A stretch of DNA of 64,000 bases from Antedon bifida. Lineage: Eukaryota > Echinodermata > Crinoidea > Comatulida > Antedonidae. The notes below the pieces were generated by a model. It saw only the letters and a list, made by a program, of their open reading frames with translations, had not been told where the DNA came from and ran no database searches. This document shows positions 39,334 through 52,400 of the stretch, in pieces (positions within the stretch are counted from its first letter, which is position 1; every line of letters starts with the position of its first letter). The DNA lies in the NCBI GenBank assembly GCA_963402885.1, contig OY727100.1, positions 3,906,001 through 3,970,000 of the forward strand, in the 5' to 3' direction. The position numbers and the translations under genes were made by a program.

Positions 39334-40401
39334 CTATAAATCTGTTTCAGATGGCTTAGGCGCATCGAGTGGTTTAGCAGCATCACGATTCCAAGTTCGA
39401 AGGTCAATAAGTGACTTGTTTAATTTGCGGATCCATTTTTCACGTTCCTCTTTACTATCAGCTGATAACCAGAATCTAAAAGGGAAACAGAAATACATCA
39501 GAGAGGATAATCATAGTACTGTACGTTATAATAAGTATCAATTATAATTTTTACACAAAGCAAATGGTAATGCATTCGTGGTAACAACAATTGCTAGGCC
39601 ACATACCCACAGGGCAGTATATGAAGTGAGTAAGTGGTTAAGACAGTGGAACCGTAGTCATAACATCAGCAAGGGTTCGAGGCTTACTCGCTTTATGGTA
39701 AAATGAGTCTTCTCGGATAAGGACTATAAACCGTAGGTCCAGTGTACACATCTGGCTCATGTGCACTTTAAAGAACCAAGTACATCTTTCGAGACAAGTA
39801 GGGGTTACCCCGGTGTACTAGTACACACACAGCCACAGATCATAACTGGTCACGCAGTATAAATACATATTGAATAAACAGGCTTACTGACCTAACATGT
39901 ATTCACTTACTTAGTAATGACAGTGGAGCCTTGTTGACTTTCCACTAGAGATGACTTATCCGCGTTAGTTGCTCGTCTCTTGGTCATGAGCTCAAATGTG
40001 TTTGGTCTAGCGCACACTAAACGTGTCAACAAGCTCACCTCTCGTGTCACACATTTCTTCAAATCAATCACATTGATAGGCTCCTAAAAAATTATAGAAT
40101 AAGGTAATTCAAAAGTGAATTGAAACAATAAATAAATGAAATATTCTGCAAATCTGGAAAATTGACTTGACGGCAACAAGAAACGCTAACTAGGCCTACT
40201 ACCCACCTTGCGTTTTTCATCGTCTGGATACTTCCAGTAGGCGATCTTGCTGCCAGCCAACACCAACCAACGTCTATGCCATGATCCAAATCCACTGATG
40301 TCATCAAACATCGTAATGAATCCACGTTGTATGACGCGAGACTCAGAGTGGCAACTCATTCGCAGGTGGATGTTACCTTCAATGGGCGCACCAAATGGTA
40401 C
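39334..40401 (-). CDS. ANLN: ANLN exons 15-17, C-terminal PH domain
   Basis: Exon 15 contains RGFITMFDDISGFGSWHRRW, then LVLAGSKIAYWKYPDDEKRK, nearly identical to the human PH domain. Exon 16 gives INVIDLKKCVTREV and ARPNTFELMT. Exon 17 gives FWLSADSKEEREKWIRKLN and ends LDAPKPSETDL followed by TAG at 39334-39336. The terminal PH helix with its conserved tryptophan (EKWIRKLN) is present, so the domain is intact. In the family this PH domain binds phosphoinositides and helps recruit septins. A SINE sits in the intron between exons 16 and 17. Confidence 0.96.
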
Positions 40402-43400
40402 CTGTACAATAAGAGTGAGGGAGTGTATACAATAATTAATTTAATTACAGTGATCAACAAATTTACACCCTAATTATACATCAATTAAACCCCTAAAAAA
40501 AAAAAATGTATGCTGCAGTCACTTATTTTCGTAAATACTTTGGTGCGGATTTAGGCGGGAAATGCTTTATTTACCTCCCCCCCATCCCAACTAAAATTGA
40601 ACAGCTTGTTGTTTTTACTCTTTTTAAATTAAAATAAGTTGTAAAAAACATGGTCACATGAATAAGATTGTTGTGTGATAAACCACACGTGTGGGGTCCG
40701 TTTTAGATCGAGAGAGATGATACTGAAAACCTGTAAATGATGAAAAGGCAGTCAATGATTGACTGAAATTGCTGTTTTTGTGTGGAAGATTGTAATTATC
40801 ATTTATAAAAATAAACAATCCTTAAATATTTCTTGAAAATTTTGCTCAGTATGATATTAAAATTACTTCATGTATATTAGTTTATATTTTAGGATCCCCC
40901 ACCCCTTCACCAATACGGGATCCCCATTAGTACGTGTTGTATAAAAAGCATAAACACATGAGTTAAAATAACGATTGTGAGGCATTTGATAAATAGGCAA
41001 ACTGCCTTAAAATGGCTTGACATGTTTCGTCATCAGAACAGAAAACAACGCCTAGAGTCCTTATATACCAATAAGACAGGTTGTATGTAAATGAGAAAGT
41101 AATTAGCATCATAAAACAACAAGGAACGTATAAACACATGGTAATGACTGATCAAGCAACAAACCTAGGCCTGCCGTTATACAATAGGGCCCACCTGCGG
41201 GGTGTGTACCCTGAAGAGAGATTGGCCATAGTGTAAAAATATACATTGCCTCTCGTTGGTTGCATAGGAAAGTGTCTCCTTAATAATAAATAGGGATGTC
41301 CAAAATAAAACAACAGAAAATCCAATAGTACCTTTGACAGCATGAAGCGTTCTGTGTTAATGCTGTTGAGACTCAAGCGGATAGAACCAGCCAGAATAAA
41401 GTTGCTTGTTCTTACTGCACCGGGACCACCAGGACTTGTTAGGTGTTGAGCTCTTCCACCCTGCTATAAATAAACATATTATGAAATGATGAGGCCATTC
41501 AATTTTGTGACATTTAGTTTGTAAAGTTTGCAGTATAACCTGTACGTTGTGAATACCTTTACGCTTCAGTTGTATTAAGCTGTCTACACTATCATTATCA
41601 AAAAAAATTGAGATGTGCCCAAATATGGTAGTGATATGCCCAAATATGGTAGTGTTATGCCCAAATAAGGCAGTGATATGACTTCATCATGTCCATATAT
41701 GGGCACATCACATTAGGTTTTATAGTGTAAACAGAGCTTTACATCCTCCTTCTGGAGTAACGTGTCTTTCACACCTGCTCTGGTCAATAAAATCAAACCT
41801 CAATGTTTCGTTTTCACAATGGTCCACACAGCTATGCGGAAATCTTTTTACTTGATAAGCACACAGGCGCATGATGCTTCATTAAAATGAAGTCTCTAAT
41901 GCTGTATGCATAATATGACTCGAATATGAACTGGAGCCGGAGCCAGGCCTTAATGCAAGGCAGTGAAGTTAAGGAGAATTCATGCAACAACAAAATACAG
42001 TACTACATACTAAACTGGTCTTATGTGCCCACGTGAGACTAAAAAAGTTATTAATCAAATGATTTTGTTTGAAATTTAAATATTTTGTACTTTTTTTAGA
42101 TAAATTCTCCTCTTCATTTCAACATCTATTTTAGGTAGTGAAATATTCAATTTTATAATTAATACAGTAATTCCAATTATTTTTCACATATCACATTAAA
42201 AATCTAAAATAAACAATTGGCTAAAAAAAAACCACATCTTTTTTATTGTGAGAATGTGTTTATTTGTTATCGTACGTTTATTTGTTTTTTGTTCTGAGAA
42301 CTGTCTTATTATGCATTCATTACTTACCCTAACTGACTTTAATTTCTTTGGGGTAATGTTGGAGAAGAATCCTTTAGACTTCTCAGGCACATCATGTTTA
42401 ATTCGCTTTAGATTCAGTTGGTACACTTCGACCTCCAACATGAAATTACCATCCAGATCATTACTAAAAACAAAAAAATATACTATTTTAATAATATTAA
42501 TTTTACATACGGTACGGGACCAAAAGACGTACATAAAACATGGGATTCGTTGACCTTAAATTGACTGACGTGTTTGCCTACTTACTTACTATATTTAGGC
42601 TACATAGGCCTAGCTGTGAGGACTAACTCGTCCCGTCCCCTCCAGCCTAACACAGCAGGCCTACCCACCAAAGCAACAACTAAATTTCTGTAAGTCTTGT
42701 TTCATTTCTTTCCTACACACCTACAAATCTTTGACCCACTCCACCTACAATTTTCTACATCTTTATAATACAACTATTTATTACAAATAATAATTATTTT
42801 AAATAATACTACAGCATATTGGTGTTACTAACTGGAAAATGATATTTGCTCTTATAATCACCCTTACCAACATTACATTTATTATTATTATTTTGATATG
42901 ATGGAATAAATTAATACTTTAAATTGAAAAATCTTATAATTTTCATTATTATTTTTGTTAATTTTTTTATTTAGCTCTGAAATGTGAATGAATTTAGTTT
43001 ATATACTTACAAGGCCATCATGTTAGAGAAGGGCAAACAATCCCCAGACAAGCCTTTACGTGACGACAGAAGCTGACTGGCTATCACCTTAGCTCCATGC
43101 TTCACAAGTACAAAGAAAAAGTGATGAGGACGGTCTACTAAAAAAAAAACCAGAAATGAAAATACATTAAAATTCAAAACATGTACAATAAATCAGGGTC
43201 CAGTACATTTTTTTTAAAAACCTAAGTTGGGGACTCCTTATGTGAAAGTTAGCCGACCTACTACCTAACATAACTTAACGCTCTAAATAATCTTTCTCAC
43301 TATGAGTAAAAAGCATTCGACTACAGACGGAAAGCATTTGCATTAGCGAATTGTAGTTAGGTCACTGGAAATTTTAAAATTCCTTTAACCTACTAAGCGC

Positions 43401-46400
43401 TGCAGATGTGTCTAGCCATACATCATATAAATTTAATTTTAGATAAATAAATTTAGATGTTTACATTCTGTGGGAGCAATAGAAAGCCAACAACAAGCCA
43501 TTAACAAATTATTTTTTATCTAAACAATTATAAATGAATGATATTTATTTAAAGTTTATTAAAAAATATTACAGTCACAGTTAAAATGTATAACATGTCA
43601 ATGAAGAAATCATGAACAAACATAACACAAATTATAAAAAGAATTTGATAAATAAATAAACAGTACCTTGGCCAGAGGTTACAGCTAAGATATACTCAGT
43701 CTTGAGAGGAAGACGGATGTCACGGACTGTAATTGAACCTTGACATGGTGTCAATCCTTCCTCTTCACTTGAAGACTTGTGTGCACGTGATCCTTGATTC
43801 TTTAGCCGTTGTATCTCAGACAAACAAGCAAGGCGTCTCTGAGCTAAAGATTAACAATTTAGTTTATCATATTATTACTAATCAGCTCAGTAACCTTGTG
43901 TTCAGCCAATTTTTTTAATCAACTCCTTTAGTGGTTGGACACCCAGTTGTAAGAACCCTGTCAGACCGAAGAGGAGATAAGCACCACTGGGAGATATGGC
44001 AATGCCTGTATTACTATTGTATCTCATCTGCTACGCCCCTACGATCATCTACGTCATGGGACAACTAGAAATAGATAACAGTTATTGATAAAAATGTGAT
44101 GACAATGGCGACATTTTGACAGTCACCTCAAAGTACTTACTGGCAATAAGAAGAAGCCTTTCTGCTTCAACTTCTTCCATAGTGCCTTTGTAGTCTGGTT
44201 TAGCGTTTATCAGATTTAATGCTTGACTAGTCTGGTGAATAATGCTATGCTGGGTGGATACCTCTTCATTCAATGCCTAGAACAGTACAAAAGTACAACA
44301 AAACAAACCAGTCAGAAAAACAGATAACAAGAAAGAGAATTACAGTAGTTGGAGACAAAATAAACATTTATAGTTCTATCTACCTTTAAGACCTGTCTAC
44401 ACTATCAAACTTTATGTGACAAAAAATGTGATGTGCCCATATATGGACATGATGTCATATTACTACCATATTTGGGCATATCACTACCATATTTGGGCAT
44501 ATCGCCACCATATTTGGGCACATCACACTTTTTTGTCACAGTTTGATAGTGTAGAGCGCTTTCTATTTTATGCTACAAGTGCTAAATCCACAATCCACAT
44601 ACTTTAACCCTTTCTCTGGCACTAAGTTGTTTGACAACTGGTGTAGTCGGTTCTGGTTCCTCCTCCTCTTCTTCTTGTATGGCTTCTGGTGATTTCATCA
44701 CCACAGTTCGAGAAGATGGTGGCAATGTAAGTGCCTTCTTGCGTTGATTACGGTAGGTACTCACGCTGTATGTGAGTGGTTTAGCTTGTCTCGGTGGTGG
44801 GGTAGGTTCATGGCTAACTTCCTCATCATCATCTTCCTCACTTTGTGACTGAAATAAATTGATGAAATAATTATAAAAACGATGCGCAATAAGCCCACGG
44901 TATTTTGCATTTGCTTTCTAAAGTATTTTAACTTTGCTATCAAACTTGAGTTTTAAGATTTTAAAGTCAATTAATCAAAATTAAATTATTAGAAAAAATG
45001 CATGTACAGTAATAATAATAATAGTTCATTTTTATATATTAACAAACCATTTATATTAGTGCAAGTCAATAAATTCATTCAGGGAATCTAAAAATATGGT
45101 CTAACCACCACAACCACTTCATTCCCACTAGGACGCAAGGGCAACAAAACTAATTTAGCTAATCATGTCGCGATAGATGATTCATCAGTCATGATTGGTC
45201 AAATTACTATGTTGCACATACATAGTTGTGTTCTAGTGGAAACCTGGCTTTTTTTGCAATACTCCTGCCTTAACCTATAGTCTGCTCAACTCAAAATGAA
45301 GCACAATCAATACATACATACCTGCATTTCTTCCTGAATAATTTGTTGTTCTGTTTGCACCTCCTGCAATGTATTCCTTGCTTCCTCCTCCTCTTCCATG
45401 GCTTGTTCCTCTTGATCTAGGATGTCATCAATATCTCCAAGTACATCACTCACATTTAGATCATCATCATCCACTTCACTCCCATCCTCTTCTTCCTCAC
45501 CATCTTCATCAACATCATCTGTAGTTTTACTCTCCTCAATTTCTTCTGAAAACAACAAAAAAATCATTAAAGCAATTTCTCACTTGTTCATGAGCGGCAG
45601 AGCCTGTATTCATACAGGAATCGTTGCTCAAGTACAGCATTTCATTTCATTTATTTCGTCTCACATATAACAAAAAATAACAAACAAAAGAGAGAGACAG
45701 GATTCCCAAAAGCGAACTAAATCAAAATATTAAGCGAGTCTCCAAAAAGCATGCACTACAGCCAACTCTCTGAAACCTCTCCCAAAACCAATTTCCTTGA
45801 GCTTCAAAAAGTCCTCTTTTTTTTAGTTCCATTAAAACACACATTCTGAATACCAGAATTTTGAAAAACCAGACATATTAGGCAAGAAAATGTCTGGTAT
45901 TGGGACCAAGAATGTGAAATATAATAATATATATAATTATTATTATAATTATACCAACAAAGGTGTACCTTCAATAACTTCCTCTGCTGACATGTTATTC
46001 TCATCAATTTCTTCCTCCGATACCGTTTCATCTTCCTCTTCTATTTCAATCTGGTTTTTCTCCTCAATAGTTGGCGTTGTTGGCTCAGTACCTTGTTCAG
46101 ATTCACTCTCCTGCGAGACAAAACGAAAAACAAAGTTTCGAGTTTGAAAACTTATCAAGAAAAATTAACAAAAAGGATAGACAATACAAATATAACCTGA
46201 AATAAATCTCACCTGTGAATTAGCACTCATTGATCTAGATTTATTACATGAATCTGCCCAACGTTGGCGAATAATCTCTAGCTCTTTCTTCCTTTCGGCC
46301 TGTGATTAAAAAATGTGTACGTTAATAACTTAGTTTTTTGTTTTCAAATTTGTAGAAAGAAATTTGTCATAAAATGTTTTTAAATGTTGTAAGGTGTGTC

Positions 46401-49400
46401 GACAACACAACTCAAAGAAGCTAGTTGTGCTAGTGCACTCATGTCAACATGGAATTGATTTAACTGGTCGTGTTCCTGTTTACCCATACTGCACGCGTTT
46501 TCAGTCGTGCTTAGTTCCTTTCAGTTCTGGAAATCAGAACATATACAACTCAACTGCACAAAGATGAACATTATATTTAGTTTTGGTCAGTTTTTGAGAA
46601 GAGAATTGAGAAGATATGCTTTCAGTTCGTTTGTTGATATAAAATTTAAAAAAAAAGCTTTCTAAAGTATAGAATAAATGAGATACAATGCATATATAAT
46701 GTACCTGTATTTTAGTATTAATCTCGTTTTTCTGCCAACTATTCTGATGTTCTAGCAGACGTGTACGTATGGACATGGCCATTTCGCCGACGTGATCACT
46801 CACATTCTCTGGTGATTTTAAACCCTTTTCTTTTGCCGATATTTGAGCAACCATACGTTGGATCTTAGAAGGACCTTGCTTCAAAGGCGTCTTAGAAGGA
46901 CTTTTAGGTGCTGCAGGAGCTTGTCTTTTAATGGCTTCTTTCTTAGGAACAGGCAAAGTTGCTGTTCTTTCTCTCGAAACCTCAAAGGTACATTTATTGA
47001 TGGCATTGTATTGGTTGTTTGTGGAATGAGACGCTTCTTTAGCTGCGATCTTCTTGGGTTTTTCAACCTCTTCGCATATCTGGCGCTCTGGTTGTGGAAC
47101 CTGTCGCAATGTAGCTATTTGAAGACCAGTTCTTGGGGCAGGGTTCGGGGTTCCAGTGACTGCAAACGCAACTGCTCTCTTTTTAGGGGAGGCTTTAGCT
47201 GGACTTTTCTTATAGGAAGCCTTTGCTGGTGACTTATTTTTGCAAGGAGAACCTCCTTGAATGTTCCTCTTTTTTGGCGAAGGTGCCGATACATCTTTCC
47301 TAGGAGATGAGGTTGCTTTTTCTGACATAGTCCTCTTCTTTGGGGATGGAGAAGGAGATTTCTTCATAGGTGTGTTACTTCTTGGAGCTGGTTTCGGTTG
47401 ATCATCAGTTTTTGGTTCTGTGAAAAATTTTCGTGTTGGCTTTTTTGTCTGTAAAAAAACACCAAATTAAAATATGAATTAAATTTTTAAATATAAATTA
47501 AAATACGATTTTCTATTTTGTGAAGTATTATTCATTTGAAGGAATAGTGAATTAAAAATATTGAAATGGTTCTTACTACCGTTTCTTCTGCCCTGTGTTT
47601 CGGATGATCTGTATCATCAACCCAATTATTAATATCGGCAGCTAACGCTGCAAAGCGGGCTTTACGGGTCACAGGTTGAGGGGGCAACGCATCCAAATTT
47701 ATTTCTGGTGTTCTGCAACTCTTATGAGGTGATGGAACATCAGTACCATCTGCATTTTCTGTAATGAAAAAGGTGCAAAAACAAAGTTACTATACAAAGA
47801 AAAATCTTTAATAATAGGTTGCCAATTTATCTCTATATTTGGTCCCAATAAATAACAAAAATAAATAAGTTGAATCAGAAATTAAAAACAACTCAAGTAA
47901 ATAACAGGTTAACTTGAATCAATCATCACTGCATATTTGTTGTAATAGTTTTCTATAAAAATGTGTATATAATTATTTCATATTCATAATGCCAGTGATT
48001 TATTTCATTTATGCAACTTTATTTTTTTCTAATTTTAGAAACGATATACAGTACTGTACGTTCTAGAATTATATATAAAGATATTTCAAAAAGAAGGAAA
48101 GACAATTATTACTTACCTGAATCCCACACGTCTCTCGCGTGGGCTAAATGCTGCAAACGAGAACGAACTGAACGAATTGCTGGTGTGTCTGGTTTTATAT
48201 CCTGGCTTGTTACTTTCTTTGTTGGTGACCCTATTAGTATTAAAATCATATTTTTTTGATAATTTAATTAATTTGGATAAAAATTAATTGAAATAAAGGT
48301 CTGTATTTTAAGTACAAGTATTAAAACAAAAGATTCTTTTAAGAATAAAGTATTACACATCACATAAAATAGACCGAGTGTTCTGAAGTACTCACGAGAT
48401 TTGGTATTATTAGGTAAGCGTTGCATGTTTTCTGCAAGTGGTGCTTTTCGTTTCACAGGTGACACCGAATTCTCATTCATTTTCTTTGCAAGAATCTCCT
48501 TCCTTGCTCTTGTACGTTCTAACAGTTTCTGTAACATAATACAGTAAATAAATACTACTAGGCTTTTTTTTTCTTTTTTAAAAATTCCATGCCTGTCTTT
48601 TTATTTTGGCTCAAAATGTGAGGTAGCAGAGGTAGACTGCACAGATAGACAGAAAGTTACACGACACATACGGATGATGAAGTCTACACAAACTGTCACA
48701 TGCAGCCTATTTTTCGATAGCAAACAGTCGACTGGCTTAAAAAAAACAAACAAGAACACAACGAATGACGGTACAATCTTCTCCAGGAAATTCTGTTTGC
48801 AATGTGGTATTCAACTGGAATTGATTCAGAATGTGTTTAACGTAACTACTTTTTTGTGATTATGCAAATATGGCAACACCATCTTAATCTTGTACACTCA
48901 AACTGGAGAATCATCAACTTACTATCTATCTAGGCCTACTGTATACCACACACCACTAATAAAACCAGTCGAAATAATCGATGTTAAAAACTTTATACAT
49001 AAGTTTAGAAAAATGTGCATTCAACGAGCGATTTTCAATTGACCAATCAATTCTTTCTGTTCGGATATAACAGAATCCAATTCACTTTTCGTTAATAAAA
49101 TTCTTAATTTAAAAATGTATAGCCTATAGACTAGACCTAGTAGGGCTAGGCTAGTCTCTAGAGGCCTACTCTTGTTTATATTCCTAGGCCTGGTCTAAAT
49201 GGATTACGGTCAAAGCGGCCGCTAGTTTAATAACGGTAATTTGTATGGAACGCTGTGTGCGCTTTGATTGTCGTTGTTTTGTAATCTTTGATTGTCATTG
49301 TTTCGACAGGTTTTCTTTTTCTCGGACGTAAATAACAATCTACATTATTATGTAATTTATTCTCTTTATTTACAGATTGAATGTGATACGTTCTTTTAAA

Positions 49401-52400
49401 CGAAATGGCGAATCGATGATTACTTTAACTGTTCTAAATGATAATTGATATATGTTTAAAAAATAAAATACACTGTTGTGTTTGTATTGTATATTAATAT
49501 AATATATAATAAGCCAATTATTAAGTATAATGTATATATTTTTTCAATAAAGTGTATCAAAATATATAAATTTGTTATTGTATATTAAATAATTAGTAAA
49601 GTAACTACTGTAGTACGTGTTCGCAATCATAATTTAATTACAATAACATGATGACATAAATTTATTTATTTAATATTCGATAGTACAGTGTAAACGAAAT
49701 ATAAAGATTCGGCAATACCGTACGTAAATTATTATTGCAATACTGTATAAAGATTCGATCGTATGTAAATGAGATAAAGATTCGGCAATACCGTACTTAA
49801 AGTATTATTGTCAATACTGTATAAAGATTCGATCGTATGTAAATGAGATATAAATATTCGGCAATACCGTACGTAAATTATTAATGCAATACTGTATAAA
49901 GATTCGATCGTATGTAAATGAGATATAAATATTCGGCAATACCGTACTTAAATTATTATAATACTGTATGAAGATTCCGTATGTAAATGAGATATAAATA
50001 TTCGGCAATACCGTATGTAAATTATTATTATATTATTGCAATACTGTATAAAGATTCGATAGTATGTAAATGAGATATAAATAATCGGCAATACCGTACT
50101 TAAATTATTATTGCAATACTGTATGAAGATTCGATAGTATGACGTAAATGAGATATAAATATTCGGCAATACCGTATGTAAATTATTATTATATTAATGC
50201 AATACTGTATAAAGATTCGATAGTATGTAAATGAGATATAATTATTCGACAATATCGTACGTAAATAATGCAATACTGTATAAATTTCGATAGTATGTAA
50301 ATGAGATATAAATATTCGGCAATACCGTACGTAAATAATGCAATACTGTATAAAGATTCGATAGTATGTAAATGAGATATAATTATTCGACAATATCGTA
50401 CGTAAATAATGCAATACTGTATAAACATTCGATAGTATGTAAATGAGATATAAATATTCGGAAATACCGTATGTAAATAATGCAATACTGTATAAATATT
50501 CGATAGTATGTAAATGAGATATAAATATTCGGCAATACCGTACGTAAATAATGCAATACTGTATAAATATTCGATAGTATGTAAATGAGATATAAATATT
50601 CGGCAATACCGTACGTAAATAATGCAATACTGTATAAATATTCGATAGTATGTAAATGAGATATAAATATTCAGCAATGCCGTACGTAAATAATGCAATA
50701 CTGTATAAATATTCGATAGTATGTAAATGAGATATAAATATTCGGCAATACCGTACGTAAATAATGCAATACTGTATAAATATTCGATAGTATGTAAATG
50801 AGATAAATATTCGGCAATACCGTACGTAAATAATGCAATACTGTATAAATATTCGATAGTACAGTATGTAAATGAGATATAAATATTCGGCAATACCGTA
50901 CGTAAATAATGCAATACTGTATAAATATTCAATAGGAGAGTGCTCAAGAAACGTCGGGTCAGTTCAACGTTATTTTTTCCCTTCACTGCCAATGTATTTT
51001 TTTATAATAAATAATACGTAAATGAGACATAAAGGTTCAATAGTACTGTAGATTATGATGCAAACGTAAATTATAAAATGATTCGATAGTATATGTAAAT
51101 ATATTTAGGCTACAGTAGGCCTAGTTAGTTAATATTAAAATACAAATAAAATATAGGCCTTGATTTATCGGCAGGCAAACTTAATTATTATAGAAATATA
51201 AAGATTCGATAGTACATGATTTAGCTTATTTATTGGTTTGACCATACATACAGCTGTAACTCAACTCGCCATAGGCCATGGTGTTGACAACGACAATCAA
51301 ACAAAGATTAAAGCGCACATGACATGGCGTTCCATACAAATGATGATATTAAACTGGCGGCCGCTTTGACCATACTCCGTCTAAATAAATCTCCTTAACC
51401 TAGGCCTTAGCTACCAGCATATCTAGGCCTAGCTAGGCTCTAGTAGGCCTAACCTCCCCTACCTTTAGCTAGGCTAAGCTAGCCTACTAGCTAGCTAGGG
51501 CGAGGCCCCTAGTTAGGTCTAACTAGGCCGGCATATGACCGTTTCGGCCACAGACAATTTCGGCCACAACAAATTTCTATGGCGCGCCATTCACGCATAT
51601 ATTAGACCGTGCTATTGTTTTTGCTATTAGTTATCGAACCAGTGTTCCATTTACATCTTACAACATATTAATTCTTAATAATTATATACTTTCTTCAATT
51701 GTTTCTTCCGATAAAATAAATCGTATTCTTAAAGCACTTTATTCTTCCGTTTCTTATTCCTTCAAAGTTATATTTATTGTACCTCGACACATTCAAATTA
51801 GTATATATCCCTACGTACTTCAATTCGTTTTATATTTATAGAAAAATGTAGGTCTACATGGCGTTAATAATTCGACTTTACCGAAAACATTTAATTATCA
51901 CTTTAGTAAATCTTTGTTTCTTATATTATAAATCTATTGTACCCTGGCGCATAAAATTAGTATCACTTAGGCCTAATTCAATTCATTTCTTTTATTTGTA
52001 AAAACTATACATTTTAATTTTCACCGTATTGTATTTTTTGTACTCTGAAATATTCGTTTCTTATCTCATCATGCCACCTTAGCTACAAAATACGTGTTCG
52101 TATTTTATTTTCATTATTAATTAATTAATTAAGTTTGTCGGTGTCCGTGTTTTCCTGTGTAAAAACAAAAAACAAAAGTAAAACACAATGAAATCGATAA
52201 TCCTGTATTACATTGTCGTGTCTCATTGTTCCCCTATCAATGGCACTATGGGCGTTCCATAGATATTGTAGTATTATTGTCTGTGGCCGAAATTGTCTGT
52301 GGCCGAAGTTGGCCTAATCCACTAGGCCTAGGGCCTAGGCCTATCTAAAAATAACTGAAAAGGAAGTGGGTTTTCAAAGACAAATAATTGATAGAAATGT

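Noticed and set aside
39627-39691. Functional tRNA gene
   Set aside because: A and B box-like words and an acceptor remnant are present, but the anticodon region does not fold properly and a SINE body follows.
41024-41036. Hammerhead-like core CTGATGACGAAAC on the minus strand
   Set aside because: The conserved CTGATGA and GAAAC are joined with no stem II and no clear stem I/III partner, so no ribozyme fold is supported. It may be a retroelement scrap.
46843-47232. Plus-strand frame of 129 codons opposite ANLN exon 5
   Set aside because: Antisense of a low-complexity Lys/Ser/Pro exon, giving a Phe/Leu/Arg-rich product without family features.
50100-50992. Minus-strand frame of 267 codons with repetitive Tyr/Ile/Leu-rich protein
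   Set aside because: It is the 71-bp tandem array read without stops. The frame rotates each unit and no codon-level conservation is expected.
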